Source: Citrobacter sp.
Lineage (GTDB): Bacteria > Pseudomonadota > Gammaproteobacteria > Enterobacterales > Enterobacteriaceae
DNA length: 58,003 bases
Reading direction: 5' to 3'
Assembly: GCA_019415335.1 (NCBI GenBank)
Contig: DXKH01000023.1
Span: 1-58,003 of the forward strand
The translations under genes were made by a program, and so were the position numbers. Under the pieces are notes generated by a model. That model did no database searches. It was not told where the DNA came from and saw only the letters and a program-made list of their open reading frames with translations. Of the stretch, positions 24,605 through 34,613 are shown in pieces (positions within the stretch are counted from its first letter, which is position 1; each line of letters opens with the position of its first letter).

Positions 24605-26751
24605 GCAAGATGTTGAATACCACTCAGGCCGCGATCGCGTGGGTTAACAGCACCCGTCAGCATGCCATCACGCTGGATGATGAGGCGGATGCGCTGCTGG
24701 CACAGCTCAACCGCGCGGCTGCTACCGAATCCGCGCTCAATGCCGCCCGACACGATCGCGCCAGCATTGGACTTTACGGCTACTCGCAGGCGGCAAAAGC
24801 GCATCTTCTTGCCGCGCTGTGCAGCAGCGGCAACGGTAAGGTCAATGTCATCACTCCGGACCGCAGCTTTGACTATTTCAGCCATCTCAACCCCGGACAC
24901 GCACCAACCAACATGGCGCTACGCTTTACGCGCCAGGAGAACCGGCTCGATGACGAGTGGCCGCTGCGCCTGCGCCTGGTCACGGAAGCAGAACTGGTAC
25001 AGATATTCATCGCCCAGGCCTGTACCCAGCCAGCGTACCGGCAGGTGGAAAAGGCCATTATTGAATCGCGGATCGAGAAGTGGCAGTCATTGCGTCAGTT
25101 GCACCCGGTTCAGGGCGTGACGGCGCAGGAAGTGGCAACCATTGCCCGCTTCTGGCAGCGCTGCATTCCCGCGTCGCAACAGCAGATTGATGATGCCCTG
25201 TGGCATCAGTTTGCCCTGCTGCTGCCGACGGTCGATCTCTCAACCCGAGCCAGCGCCTGGTCGCTGCTGTGGGGTGAACAGCCAGAGTTGACGCAACAGT
25301 GGCTGAAACTGGCACAGGTCCTGCAGCAGACCGGTCATGCCTGCGAAGTTGCCGCACCACTGAGCCTGTTGGTCGATCAGTTTGGCTTACCGTCCGAGAG
25401 TTTTATTACCCAGGATTTTCTGGTCTCGCAGGACGCGCAAAGCGATGTGGTTGTCCATCCGGTCGTGGATGAGAAATTACTTAACGCCGTCAGTCTGGCC
25501 CAGGAATCGCTGGCTCTGCTGACCCGCGAGCTGGTGCTGAACGTGGAAGATGGCGTGCTGGATAACGTCGATCTGTTGGATATTCCGCTTGCGCCGCTCA
25601 ATCACCCGCAGCCGCTCTGGCAGGCCAAACTGGGCTGGTTGCTGGAGCATTACCGCCAGCAACTCCAGCCCGATGTGCTGGTGATCTGTAACGCCACCGC
25701 CACCCGCGCGCAAACCCAGACGACAGCCAGAACGCTGCTCAACTGGGTACACGACACGCAGCCGACGCGCGAAACGGCGTTACCCGGCGTGGTGTGGGCC
25801 ATTACGCCGCAGGATGCACGTTTTACGACACAACAGAATCTGGACGAAGCGGTCCAGCATCTGATGGGAAAACCGGGCCAGCACTGGGGCACGCTTCAGG
25901 CGCTGGACAAACACAGTCTGCTGCGGTTGATCGAGTGGCTGTCGCAGGCCACTTCGGCCCCGCAGCGTCAGGCACGCTTGCAGGCGCTGAGCGATCAACA
26001 TCACCAGCGAGTTCGTGAGCTGATGCTGGCGCAGCCTGCCGAAGCGCTCAGCGCGGAAGCGGTGATTCGCCAGCTACAACAGCAGGCGGCACATCACGGC
26101 GATCTGCTCGACGGTCTGTTACCCGCGGTACAACAATTTGAAACCCTGCTCCGCGTCCAGCAACCGCGCGAAGAACAGGTCAGCGGTTTGTTCAACGACG
26201 CCATTGACCTTTTCGCAGATGTCCGGGACGCACCGCAACAGGCGGAGAACAAAGAGACCGGCTATCAGGCTCACCGCCTGTGGCTCAACCATATTCGTCA
26301 GTGGAGTCGCGATGATAGTCAGGCACAGCGTTTAGGGCTGACACCCGCCGTGCTGCGTCAGGTCGTCGACATTCTGGCGATCGCCAGCTACCGCCTGCAA
26401 CTGCCGCAGCAACTGCAACAGATATTGCTGCGTGAAGAGGTCTGTGGTGCCCAGTTACACGCCTGTATCGCCAACTTTATCGCCTGGCTGGGCTATGCCG
26501 GGGTGGCTGAGGCAGAACGGCCCGTCAGTCGAATCGTAAAAGGCACGGCGATTTTCAGTGCGGTCAAACGCCAGCCGATGGCACGCCTGACACAACTGGA
26601 AACGCAGCCGGTGCACGCCGCCAGCCGCTATGTTTATGACTGGCTGGTCGCGCTGTATACGCGGGCAACAGAAAACAAAGGATATCAGCATCCGCAGGAT
26701 GTGACGGAAGCAGACCGGAAAGCGCTGAGCGCGTTGCTGACAACAGCCTGA
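24601..26751 (+). CDS. srfC: SrfC, putative P-loop protein with altered Walker A
   Basis: The 716-residue cytosolic protein starts within the srfB stop. Near residues 55-72 it has ASIGLYGYSQAAKAHLLAAL, where, to my recollection, other SrfC proteins carry a G-P-S-Q-A-G-K-S type P-loop. Here the lysine remains but the preceding glycine and the following serine/threonine are both alanine, so nucleotide binding is doubtful. The central and C-terminal parts are mostly helical and glutamine-rich (VIRQLQQQAAHHG, LPQQLQQILL). It should work with SrfA and SrfB as a unit, judging by tight coupling; no enzymatic role is known. Confidence 0.82.
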   Translation: MSKMLNTTQAAIAWVNSTRQHAITLDDEADALLAQLNRAAATESALNAARHDRASIGLYGYSQAAKAHLLAALCSSGNGKVNVITPDRSFDYFSHLNPGHAPTNMALRFTRQENRLDDEWPLRLRLVTEAELVQIFIAQACTQPAYRQVEKAIIESRIEKWQSLRQLHPVQGVTAQEVATIARFWQRCIPASQQQIDDALWHQFALLLPTVDLSTRASAWSLLWGEQPELTQQWLKLAQVLQQTGHACEVAAPLSLLVDQFGLPSESFITQDFLVSQDAQSDVVVHPVVDEKLLNAVSLAQESLALLTRELVLNVEDGVLDNVDLLDIPLAPLNHPQPLWQAKLGWLLEHYRQQLQPDVLVICNATATRAQTQTTARTLLNWVHDTQPTRETALPGVVWAITPQDARFTTQQNLDEAVQHLMGKPGQHWGTLQALDKHSLLRLIEWLSQATSAPQRQARLQALSDQHHQRVRELMLAQPAEALSAEAVIRQLQQQAAHHGDLLDGLLPAVQQFETLLRVQQPREEQVSGLFNDAIDLFADVRDAPQQAENKETGYQAHRLWLNHIRQWSRDDSQAQRLGLTPAVLRQVVDILAIASYRLQLPQQLQQILLREEVCGAQLHACIANFIAWLGYAGVAEAERPVSRIVKGTAIFSAVKRQPMARLTQLETQPVHAASRYVYDWLVALYTRATENKGYQHPQDVTEADRKALSALLTTA

Positions 26752-26785
26752 GGGTTTAGCCGGGAAGGACACCGGCTAAGTCGGC

Positions 26786-26959
26786 TCAAAACAGCGAAAA
26801 CAGCAGTGCGACCGGGAAACTTATGGGCCAGGTGGCCCCAACCAGAAAGGCGCTCAGAAAGCGGATGCGTTTTTTATCGTGCGAGAGAAACCAGGTGATC
26901 AGAAACGCAATCGCGGCCATCACCGCATAGAACATCAACATTTTTTGGTACAAAGACAT
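26786..26959 (-). CDS. ortT: Orphan membrane toxin OrtT (YdcX)
   Basis: The 57-residue protein begins MSLYQKMLMFYAVMAAIAFL and has a second hydrophobic segment LVGATWPISFPVALLFSLF, joined by SHDKKRIRFL. It matches E. coli YdcX/OrtT, a GhoT-like small membrane protein reported to depolarise membranes and slow growth in the stringent response, with no antitoxin known. It lies between srfC and yncL, convergent with srfC, as in the K-12 order with srfABC inserted behind. Confidence 0.88.
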   Translation of the reverse strand: MSLYQKMLMFYAVMAAIAFLITWFLSHDKKRIRFLSAFLVGATWPISFPVALLFSLF

Positions 26960-27153
26960 TTACGGGCATCCGGCCAGAAGAATAAAAACGCGCGCAATAT
27001 GCTCCATTTTTTGACGCACATCAAGTTTTATCCCTTTCGGTCGAACATTTTGCCGTTTTTTATGACCGCTTACGTGAAGTCCATATTTTGTGCTATTGCG
27101 GATCGCGAGATGCCGAACTATACACAAAGGGGCACTAACACAGGGTGGCAAAA

Positions 27154-27249
27154 ATGAATGTTTCCAGTAGAACCGTCGTGTTGATAAATCTCTTTGCTGC
27201 TGTGGGTCTTTTTGCTCTTATCTCATTGAGATTTGGCTGGTTTATGTAA
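27154..27249 (+). CDS. yncL: Small membrane protein YncL
   Basis: The 31-residue product has a single transmembrane helix (VVLINLFAAVGLFALISL between MNVSSRT and RFGWFM). It is nearly identical to E. coli YncL, a stress-induced inner-membrane peptide of unknown role. It sits between ortT and patD in the same orientation as in K-12. Confidence 0.88.
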   Translation: MNVSSRTVVLINLFAAVGLFALISLRFGWFM

Positions 27250-27273
27250 TTTTTGAGTGCTTGCGGCGCAGAC

Positions 27274-27300
27274 AGGCAGAGAGAAGGTTTCTCTCTGCCT
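27274..27300. terminator. Perfect 12-bp hairpin between yncL and patD
   Basis: AGGCAGAGAGAA (27274-27285) and TTCTCTCTGCCT (27289-27300) pair completely around GGT. It lies between convergent yncL and patD and probably ends both transcripts, although the T tail is weak. Confidence 0.6.
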
Positions 27301-27345
27301 TCGACTGACGATCTTCCCACGCCACCTTTCGGGCGTAAATTCCCC

Positions 27346-28770
27346 TTAATGTTTAACCATTACGTGGCGGATCACGGTGTAATCCTCCAGCCCATAAAGT
27401 GACATGTCTTTACCATAGCCGGACAGTTTCTGCCCGCCGTGCGGCATTTCGCTCACCAGCATGAAATGGGTGTTAACCCAGGTGCAGCCGTACTGCAGAC
27501 GTGCACTGACCCGATGTGCACGCCCGACGTCGCGCGTCCAGACCGACGACGCGAGGCCATAGTGCGAATCATTGGCCCAGTCCAGCACCTGTTCTTCATC
27601 CTCGAAGACGGTTACGCTGACCACCGGACCAAACACTTCCCGCTGGACAATCGCATCTTCCTGCTTAGCGCCAGCCAACAGCGTCGGGGCAAAGTAATAG
27701 CCTGGCCCCTCCACTTTTTTCCCACCGGTGACCACCTTGATATGTCCCAGCGCTTTCGCATCTTCTACGGCTTTGGTCACGCGCTCCAGATGCGCCAGTG
27801 AACTCAGCGGCCCCAGTTCGGTCGATTCCTCCTCCGGTGCGCCGGTTTTCAGGCTGGCGACTGCGGCCCCCAGTTTCTCAACCAGCGCGTCGTAAACACC
27901 CTTTTGCGCGTAAATGCGACAGGCGGCGGTACAGTCCTGACCGGCATTGTAGAAGCCGAAGGTGCGCACGCCTTCCACTACCGCATCCACATCGGCATCG
28001 TCAAACACAATCACTGGCGCTTTACCGCCCAGTTCCATATGCGTGCGCTTAATCGACGGCGCAGTGTGGCTGATAATGTGTTCGCCGGTGGCAATCGAGC
28101 CGGTTAACGAGACCATCCGCACCTTCTTATGCCCGGTCAGCGGATCGCCAACCGTTTTACCTCTGCCGAACAACACGTTAAGCACGCCCGGCGGGAAGAT
28201 ATCTTTGGCATATTCCGCCAGTTTCAATGCGGTTAACGGGGTGATCTCCGACGGCTTGATCACCACACAATTACCGGCCGCCAGCGCGGGGGCCAGTTTC
28301 CACGCCGCCATCATCAGCGGATAGTTCCACGGCGCAATGGAGGCCACCACACCGACCGGATCGCGGCGAATCATCGAGGTATGACCTTCGAGATATTCCC
28401 CTGCCGCCAGACCGTTCAGGCAACGGGCGGCTCCGGCGAAAAAGCGAAATACATCGACAATCGCCGGGATTTCATCATTGAGCGCGCAGTGCAGCGGTTT
28501 ACCACAGTTGCGCGATTCCAGTTCGGCAAACTCATGCGCATTCTGCTCAATGACATCCGCCAGTTTCAGCAGTAGCTCGCTGCGCACTTTCGGGGTTGTC
28601 TGTCCCCATTCGCTAAACGCGCGATCGGCGGCGAGAACGGCTGCATCCACCTGAGCGGGAGACGCTTCTGCAATTTCCAGCAGCACCTCACCGGTAGCGG
28701 GGTTATAGACGGGCTGCTTTTCACCTTCACCCGTGACCAGCTCGCCGTTAATCAGTAATTGATGTTGCAT
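27346..28770 (-). CDS. patD: Gamma-aminobutyraldehyde dehydrogenase
   Basis: The 474-residue enzyme oxidises 4-aminobutanal, made from putrescine, to GABA with NAD. The ALDH fold shows [20 protein letters not shown], the cofactor loop [12 protein letters not shown], catalytic Glu in [10 protein letters not shown] and catalytic Cys in [15 protein letters not shown]. The start [12 protein letters not shown] gives the family length; a longer frame has 19 extra residues of no family match. It is last in the ydcSTUV-patD operon, 22 bases after ydcV. The pairing of a polyamine-type importer and this enzyme supports putrescine/GABA utilisation. Confidence 0.95.
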   Translation of the reverse strand: MQHQLLINGELVTGEGEKQPVYNPATGEVLLEIAEASPAQVDAAVLAADRAFSEWGQTTPKVRSELLLKLADVIEQNAHEFAELESRNCGKPLHCALNDEIPAIVDVFRFFAGAARCLNGLAAGEYLEGHTSMIRRDPVGVVASIAPWNYPLMMAAWKLAPALAAGNCVVIKPSEITPLTALKLAEYAKDIFPPGVLNVLFGRGKTVGDPLTGHKKVRMVSLTGSIATGEHIISHTAPSIKRTHMELGGKAPVIVFDDADVDAVVEGVRTFGFYNAGQDCTAACRIYAQKGVYDALVEKLGAAVASLKTGAPEEESTELGPLSSLAHLERVTKAVEDAKALGHIKVVTGGKKVEGPGYYFAPTLLAGAKQEDAIVQREVFGPVVSVTVFEDEEQVLDWANDSHYGLASSVWTRDVGRAHRVSARLQYGCTWVNTHFMLVSEMPHGGQKLSGYGKDMSLYGLEDYTVIRHVMVKH

Positions 28771-28792
28771 AGCATTTTCCCATTTCGTTGTT

Positions 28793-29599
28793 TTATTTAC
28801 CGTTTCCGGCGACGCTGTCGCCTTCACGCGTGAGCCACCACGCCCCCAGAATCGGAATGGTTGTGACCAGCATAACCAGCAGGGCCACGACGTTCGTCAC
28901 CGGCACGTCGCGCGGTCGCCCTAACTGATTGAGCAACCACAGCGGCAGCGTCCGTTCATGACCGGCCGTAAAGGTCGTGACGATGATTTCATCGAATGAC
29001 AGCGCGAACGCCAGCATTCCCCCGGCCAGCAGCGCCGAGCCCAGATTCGGCAGTACCACATAGCGGAAGGTTTGCCAGCCATTCGCGCCAAGATCCATCG
29101 ACGCCTCTACCAGGCTCCATGAAGTACGACGAAAACGGGCTATCACGTTGTTAAACACCACCACCACGCAGAACGTCGCGTGACCGACCACAATGGTGAA
29201 AAAACCCGGATCGAGATTGACCGTCTTAAACGCAGTCAGTAGCGCCAGACCGGTGACAATCCCCGGTAAGGCGATCGGTAACAGCAGCAACAGTGAGATG
29301 GCGTTTTTGCCGAAGAAATCACGCCGCCAGAGCGCCGCCGCAGCCAGTGTGCCCAGCACCAGTGCAATCGCCGTCGATAACGCGGCAATTTTCAGTGACA
29401 ACGTCACAGCATCCAGAATATCGCCACGCTGCGCGGCAACGCTAAACCAGCGCAGCGTCAGTCCCTGCGGTGGAAAGCTAAAGGCCGCGTCCTCCGTATT
29501 AAACGCATAGGCCGCGATGATCAGAATCGGGAAGTGCAGGAAAATAACCCCGCCCCAGGCCGCCAGTTTGAGGAAAAACGGTGCGCGCTCAGAGTGCAT
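28793..29599 (-). CDS. ydcV: ABC transporter permease YdcV (spermidine/putrescine type)
   Basis: The 268-residue inner-membrane permease of the PotC family has about six helices and the EAA loop [20 protein letters not shown], which contacts the ATPase YdcT. It matches E. coli YdcV closely, with a few extra C-terminal residues. It overlaps the end of ydcU by 11 bases, showing coupled translation. Confidence 0.95.
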   Translation of the reverse strand: MHSERAPFFLKLAAWGGVIFLHFPILIIAAYAFNTEDAAFSFPPQGLTLRWFSVAAQRGDILDAVTLSLKIAALSTAIALVLGTLAAAALWRRDFFGKNAISLLLLLPIALPGIVTGLALLTAFKTVNLDPGFFTIVVGHATFCVVVVFNNVIARFRRTSWSLVEASMDLGANGWQTFRYVVLPNLGSALLAGGMLAFALSFDEIIVTTFTAGHERTLPLWLLNQLGRPRDVPVTNVVALLVMLVTTIPILGAWWLTREGDSVAGNGK

Positions 29600-30533
29600 C
29601 GAACGCTCCCAGACGTTTCACGAACGCCAGATAAAGGGCTATCAGCACAATCGGTACCAGCGTAAACGCCGCCGCCATCGGCATGTTGCCAATCGCCCCC
29701 TGCTGCGAATAGACCATGTTGCCGATGAAATAACCCGGCGGCCCCACAAGCTGGGGTACGATAAAATCCCCCAGCGTCAGAGAAAAGGTGAAGATCGAAC
29801 CGGCGGCGATACCGGGGATTGCCAGCGGCAGAACCACATAACGGAAAGTCTGGTGTGGACGCGCGCCCAGATCGGCGGACGCCTGTAACAGCGATGGCGG
29901 TAACCGCTCCAGTGCGGCCTGAACCGGCAGGATCATAAACGGCAGCCAGATGTAGACGAACACCATAAAACGCCCTAATCCCGACGTTGAGAGTGTGTTG
30001 CCACCTACGGCGGGCAGCGTCAGCAGACTGGTCAGTAAGGGTTCTAAACCAAGATGGCTCAGAAACCACTGCGCCACGCCATCTTTTGCCAACAGCAGCG
30101 TCCAGGCATAGGCTTTGACGATGTAGCTCGCCCACATCGGCAGCATGACCGCAATATAGAAAAACGCTTTCATCTTGCCGCGGGTATAGCGCGCCATGTA
30201 CCACGCCATCGGAAACGCCAGAATCGCACTGGCTATCGTCACCGCGATCGCCATCGTCAGCGTGCGTAAAATGATGTCGTAATTGGCGGGGTTAAACAGC
30301 GCGCGAAGATTGGCAAGCGTCAGATCCGGCGTCACCGACATCGTGAAGTCATCAAAGGTGTAAAACCCCTGCCACAGCAGCGTCAGTAGCGAGCCGAAGT
30401 AGACAATACCAAACCACATCAGCGGGCCAAGCAGCAGCAAAAACAGCCCAAGCCCGGGATGACGCCAGAAAAAACCGGTGAGTTTACTCAAACCGCCGGG
30501 CCGTGAAGGCGTGGAGAGCACGTTCATTGCCAT
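29589..30533 (-). CDS. ydcU: ABC transporter permease YdcU (spermidine/putrescine type)
   Basis: The 314-residue permease of the PotB family has a cytoplasmic N-terminus, six helices and the EAA loop [20 protein letters not shown]. It forms the heteromeric channel with YdcV. It begins immediately after the stop of ydcT and overlaps ydcV. Confidence 0.95.
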   Translation of the reverse strand: MAMNVLSTPSRPGGLSKLTGFFWRHPGLGLFLLLLGPLMWFGIVYFGSLLTLLWQGFYTFDDFTMSVTPDLTLANLRALFNPANYDIILRTLTMAIAVTIASAILAFPMAWYMARYTRGKMKAFFYIAVMLPMWASYIVKAYAWTLLLAKDGVAQWFLSHLGLEPLLTSLLTLPAVGGNTLSTSGLGRFMVFVYIWLPFMILPVQAALERLPPSLLQASADLGARPHQTFRYVVLPLAIPGIAAGSIFTFSLTLGDFIVPQLVGPPGYFIGNMVYSQQGAIGNMPMAAAFTLVPIVLIALYLAFVKRLGAFDAL

Positions 30534-31547
30534 TCACCTCTCCTCGACCAGCGGTACCATGACCTCATGCGGCCAGGACACCATCACCGGCTGACCCGGT
30601 GCAAGTGTGGTCGCAACAGGTTCTCCCGTCTGATTGGCCTGGCTGACCAGTAGCTTTTCACCGCCGGTAAGCTTTAGCTCAAAACGGGTAGCCGCGCCCT
30701 GATACTGCACCGCCTGAATCACCCCCTGCGCCTGGATCTCGCCGGGAACATTGAGCCGGATATGCTCCGGACGCAGCGAGAAGCTGCCCGTCATCCCGCA
30801 GACATTCGAGGCCATCGCCGGGTCAAAGACGTTCGACGTCCCGACGAAACCCGCCACAAACGGCGTGCGTGGTCGCATGTACAGCTCGCGCGGTGAATCC
30901 ACCTGTTCAATACGCCCATTGTTAAACACCGCCACGCGATCGGACATCGACAGCGCTTCGCCCTGATCGTGCGTCACGAAGATGAACGTGATCCCCAGCG
31001 ACTGCTGGAGTTTTTTCAGCTCCAGTTGCATCTGCTCGCGCAGTTTCAGATCCAGCGCACCGAGCGGTTCATCCAGCAACAGCACGCGCGGTTCGTTGAC
31101 CAGCGCCCGGGCGATCGCCACCCGTTGACGCTGACCGCCGGAAAGCTGTGACGGCTTGCGCTCAAAGACAAATCCCAGCGCCACCTTCTCCAGCGCCTCG
31201 CGAGCCTGGGCATGACGCTGTTTTTTATCCACGCCTTTGACCATCAGGCCATAGGCGACATTGTCGAGAATCGACATGTGCGGAAACAGCGCATAGTCCT
31301 GGAATACGGTATTCACATCCCGCTCCCAGGGCGGCAAATCGCTGGCAGGCTTGCCAAAGATGGCTATCGAACCGCCGGAAAGCTGTTCGAATCCGGCAAT
31401 CAGGCGCAGGCAGGTGGTTTTGCCGGAGCCGGATGGCCCCAGCATGGAGAAAAATTCACCGTCTTTTATCGCAATACTGACGCCATCGACCGCCCGCACG
31501 TCACTGTACAGGCGCGAGACGTTGTCAAATTCCACTGCGTACGTCAT
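30534..31547 (-). CDS. ydcT: ABC transporter ATPase YdcT
   Basis: The 337-residue ATPase has Walker A MLGPSGSGKTTCLRL (about residues 36-50), the signature LSGGQRQRVAIARAL, Walker B RVLLLDEPLGALD and a C-terminal TOBE domain (FSLRPEHIRLNVPGE). It is the PotA-type energy subunit of the YdcSTUV importer on the cytoplasmic face. It lies 17 bases after ydcS. Confidence 0.95.
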   Translation of the reverse strand: MTYAVEFDNVSRLYSDVRAVDGVSIAIKDGEFFSMLGPSGSGKTTCLRLIAGFEQLSGGSIAIFGKPASDLPPWERDVNTVFQDYALFPHMSILDNVAYGLMVKGVDKKQRHAQAREALEKVALGFVFERKPSQLSGGQRQRVAIARALVNEPRVLLLDEPLGALDLKLREQMQLELKKLQQSLGITFIFVTHDQGEALSMSDRVAVFNNGRIEQVDSPRELYMRPRTPFVAGFVGTSNVFDPAMASNVCGMTGSFSLRPEHIRLNVPGEIQAQGVIQAVQYQGAATRFELKLTGGEKLLVSQANQTGEPVATTLAPGQPVMVSWPHEVMVPLVEER

Positions 31548-31564
31548 AAATCACCCCAGAGACG

Positions 31565-32710
31565 TTAACGACCGCCCATGATGGCGATGTAATCCTGCGT
31601 CCAGCGACTGTACGGCACGAATTTACCACCTTCAGCGACAGGCGTTTTCCAGAAGGCGATTTTATCAAAGTAGCTGTAACCATTGGTTTCGCAGCCTTTA
31701 TCGCCCAGCAGCGTACTGGCTTTACAGCCTTCGGTAACCACCGGCAACGATCCAAACCAGGCGGCTACATCACCCTGAACTTTTGGCGTCAGCGACCAGT
31801 TCATCCACTTGTAGGCACACACCGGGTGTTTGGCTTCGCTGTGCAACATGGTGGTATCAGCCCATCCGGTGACGCCTTCTTTCGGGAATACCGTGCCGAT
31901 GTGTTGTCCTTCGCCCTTCAGCGCGTTCGCCTGATACGGCCAGGCGCTGGAAGCCACGACGCCCTCATTTTTAAAATCGCTCATTTGCACGGTGGTGTCG
32001 TGCCAGTAGCGGTGGATTAACGGCTGCTGTGCACGCAGCACTTTCAGCACCGCCTGGTACTGTTCTTCGGTGAGTTGATACGGGTCCGAGATCCCCAGTT
32101 GCGGCTGAGTGGCTTTCACAAACAGCGCCGCATCGGCAATGTAAATCGGTCCGTCATAAGCCTGAACACGGCCTTTGTTGGTTTTTCCGTCCGGCAGGTT
32201 TTGTTCAATAAACACCACGTTCCAGCTATCTGGCGGCGTCGGGAAGGTTTGTGTGTTGTACATCAGCAGGTTCGGCCCCCACTGATACGGCGTGCCGTAG
32301 ACTTTGCCCGCTACGTTGAACCAGTCGCCTTTGACCACGCGGGGATCGACGTTTTTCCAGTTAGGGATGAGCGCCGTGTTGATCGGCTGCACGCGTTTAC
32401 CCATGATCAGACGCAGCGAGGCATCACCAGAGGCCGTGACCAGATCGTAACCCCCTTTCGCCATCAGGCTGACCATCTCATCCGATGTCGCCGCCGTTTT
32501 GACGTTAACCGCACAGCCGGTCTCTTTTTCGAATTGAGTGACCCAGTCGTACTGTTTATCGGTCTGACCGCGTTCGATGTAACCCGGCCAGGCGATAATA
32601 TCGAGGCGGCCTTCGGCCTGGCCTAATATGGTGGGCGGTTCGGCGGCGTGCGCGGTCATCAGCGTCATACTGAGCGCGCACAGGCTGCTGCGGGCAAATT
32701 TCTTGCTCAT
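31565..32710 (-). CDS. ydcS: Periplasmic polyamine-type binding protein YdcS
   Basis: The 381-residue PotD/PotF-family protein has a signal peptide ending MTAHA|AEPP and binding-protein segments DIIAWPGYIERGQTDKQYDW and YQWGPNLLMYNTQTF. It is the receptor of the YdcSTUV importer, thought to carry putrescine or related compounds; E. coli YdcS has also been linked to polyhydroxybutyrate synthesis. It is first in its operon. Confidence 0.94.
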   Translation of the reverse strand: MSKKFARSSLCALSMTLMTAHAAEPPTILGQAEGRLDIIAWPGYIERGQTDKQYDWVTQFEKETGCAVNVKTAATSDEMVSLMAKGGYDLVTASGDASLRLIMGKRVQPINTALIPNWKNVDPRVVKGDWFNVAGKVYGTPYQWGPNLLMYNTQTFPTPPDSWNVVFIEQNLPDGKTNKGRVQAYDGPIYIADAALFVKATQPQLGISDPYQLTEEQYQAVLKVLRAQQPLIHRYWHDTTVQMSDFKNEGVVASSAWPYQANALKGEGQHIGTVFPKEGVTGWADTTMLHSEAKHPVCAYKWMNWSLTPKVQGDVAAWFGSLPVVTEGCKASTLLGDKGCETNGYSYFDKIAFWKTPVAEGGKFVPYSRWTQDYIAIMGGR

Positions 32711-33034
32711 AAGATCTTACTCCTGTCGCAAAATATTGAGCGGCAGCCTTGCCGTAAATATATGTCCTTTCCTAAAAATAGTCGGCGCGCCGTCAGCGCA
32801 CCTCCCGGCACGAGGAAATTTAATCAGGTTGTGACATAACGCGCATTACGCCCCGGACTGCGGCGTCGTGTGGCTATCTTCTGGAGTATAGACAAGGGGT
32901 TAGCTGACGAGGAGGAAAAACAAAAGCTATTGATATTTCCTATGATGGTCTGCGGGAAATAAAGTCGTACGGTTTTTGCTGATATTTTCTAAATAAGAAC
33001 GCACCATTCTTTTATATTGAATCGCGCGCACGTT
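32711..33034. other. ydcR-ydcS intergenic region
   Basis: About 320 bases lie between ydcR and ydcS, both on the minus strand. It must contain the promoter of the ydcS operon. K-12 ydcS is known as stationary-phase induced, but I could not pick a secure promoter here. No gene is seen. Confidence 0.4.
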
Positions 33035-34444
33035 TTATTTCATCAGCGCGCGAATGAGTTGCCCCAGTTGTTTTACCGCGGCTTCTTCACGCTCTCCCCA
33101 ACCCCATGCGGTATTGAAGCGGAAAAAGCGTTTCCAGGTGTCTGAGGTCGAGAACATTTTCCCCGGCGCGATGCTGATGTGGTGAGCCAACGCCTGTGCG
33201 GTCAACTCGCCTGCGTCCAGCGATTCCGGCAGTTCCAGCCAGAGAAAATAACCGCTGTTGTTGTGATGTATTTTCACTTCGGCAGGGAGATGGCGCAACA
33301 GCGTTTGCCAGGCCTGCTGTTTGCGCTCCGCCAGTTGACGACGCAGGCGGCGCAGATGGGCATCATAACGGCGCGTGGAGAGATAATCGACCAGCGCCAG
33401 TTGCATCGGCGAACTGGTGGAGAGTGTGCTCATCAGTTGTAAACGCTGGATCTGACGGGCGTGCTTGCCTGCGGCAACCCAACCGATGCGAAAGCCCGGC
33501 ACCAGACACTTGGAGAATGACGAGCAGTGCAGCACGTTGTCTGCCCGATCCCATGCTTTGGCCGGCAGCGGTTTCTCCCGGCCAAAATAGAGTTCGCTGT
33601 AGACGTCATCTTCAATCAACATCACATTATGGCGATCGAGTATCTCAACCAGACGCGCCTTTTTCTCCGGGCTAAGGGTAAAGCCGAGTGGGTTCTGGCT
33701 GTTGGTCATCAGCCAGCATGCTTTAACCGGATACGCCTGCAACGCCTGTTCCAGCGCCGCGAGATCGATCCCCTCCTTCACGTCAGTGGCAACCGACAGC
33801 GCTTTAAGCCGCAACCGTTCCAGCGCCTGTAACGCGCCATAGAAACAAGGGTTTTCGACAATCACCCAGTCACCCGGTTCGGTCACCGCCTGTAGGCTGA
33901 GGTTGAGCGCCTCCAGCGCGCCGGCAGTGATAACGATTTCATCCGGCGAGACGGTAATGCCCTGTAGGGCGTAACGGCGGGCAATGGCGTGGCGCAACTC
34001 GGCGTTCCCCGGCGGCAGATTCTCAATCACGCTCATCGCGGTTGCAGTTCTGCTCACCTGTGCCAGAGAACGGTTCAGTTGCTGGAGGGGAAATAAACGC
34101 GGATCGGGAAATGCAGAGGCAAACGGCATCACCGACGCATCCCGACTGGCCTGTAACATCTCAAAAATAGTGGTGTTGATATCCACCGCTTCGTCGCGCA
34201 TCACCTGGGCCGGTTGCACCGTAGGCCGGTGAACCGGACGTGGCGCGACATAGTAGCCGGACTGCGGACGTGCAATGATGCGCCCCTGACTTTCCAGCAA
34301 CTGATAGGCATGCCCGACGGTCATAAAACTCATCCCGCTGCTGACCACCTGCTCACGCAGAGACGGCAGACGATCGCCGGGTTGCCAGACGCCAGAGGCG
34401 ATCTGCTCGCAGAGTTGTTCAGCCAGACGCTGGTACTTTTTCAT
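33035..34444 (-). CDS. ydcR: MocR-type transcriptional regulator YdcR
   Basis: The 469-residue protein joins an N-terminal GntR winged helix (YQRLAEQLCEQIASGVWQPG, then DRLPSLREQV) to an aminotransferase-like domain with the PLP-lysine segment HCSSFSKCLVPGFRIGW. MocR proteins use PLP to sense amines or amino acids. It lies upstream of ydcS and in the same direction; control of the ydcSTUV-patD operon is likely. The start at MKKYQRLA matches the family. Confidence 0.92.
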   Translation of the reverse strand: MKKYQRLAEQLCEQIASGVWQPGDRLPSLREQVVSSGMSFMTVGHAYQLLESQGRIIARPQSGYYVAPRPVHRPTVQPAQVMRDEAVDINTTIFEMLQASRDASVMPFASAFPDPRLFPLQQLNRSLAQVSRTATAMSVIENLPPGNAELRHAIARRYALQGITVSPDEIVITAGALEALNLSLQAVTEPGDWVIVENPCFYGALQALERLRLKALSVATDVKEGIDLAALEQALQAYPVKACWLMTNSQNPLGFTLSPEKKARLVEILDRHNVMLIEDDVYSELYFGREKPLPAKAWDRADNVLHCSSFSKCLVPGFRIGWVAAGKHARQIQRLQLMSTLSTSSPMQLALVDYLSTRRYDAHLRRLRRQLAERKQQAWQTLLRHLPAEVKIHHNNSGYFLWLELPESLDAGELTAQALAHHISIAPGKMFSTSDTWKRFFRFNTAWGWGEREEAAVKQLGQLIRALMK

Positions 34445-34613
34445 TGTTATACGCTCGTGGATCAATGCAGGTGACTCATGCAGTGTATATCAACTGACGC
34501 AATTTGTAACATCCGCGCAACTGTTATGGTTAAATAGAGCCGTTCTGTTTCTGCAACTGAAACTCTCACCGGCATAAAATTGCGCTGAATCAATTTTTAG
34601 TGCGGAGTTATAC

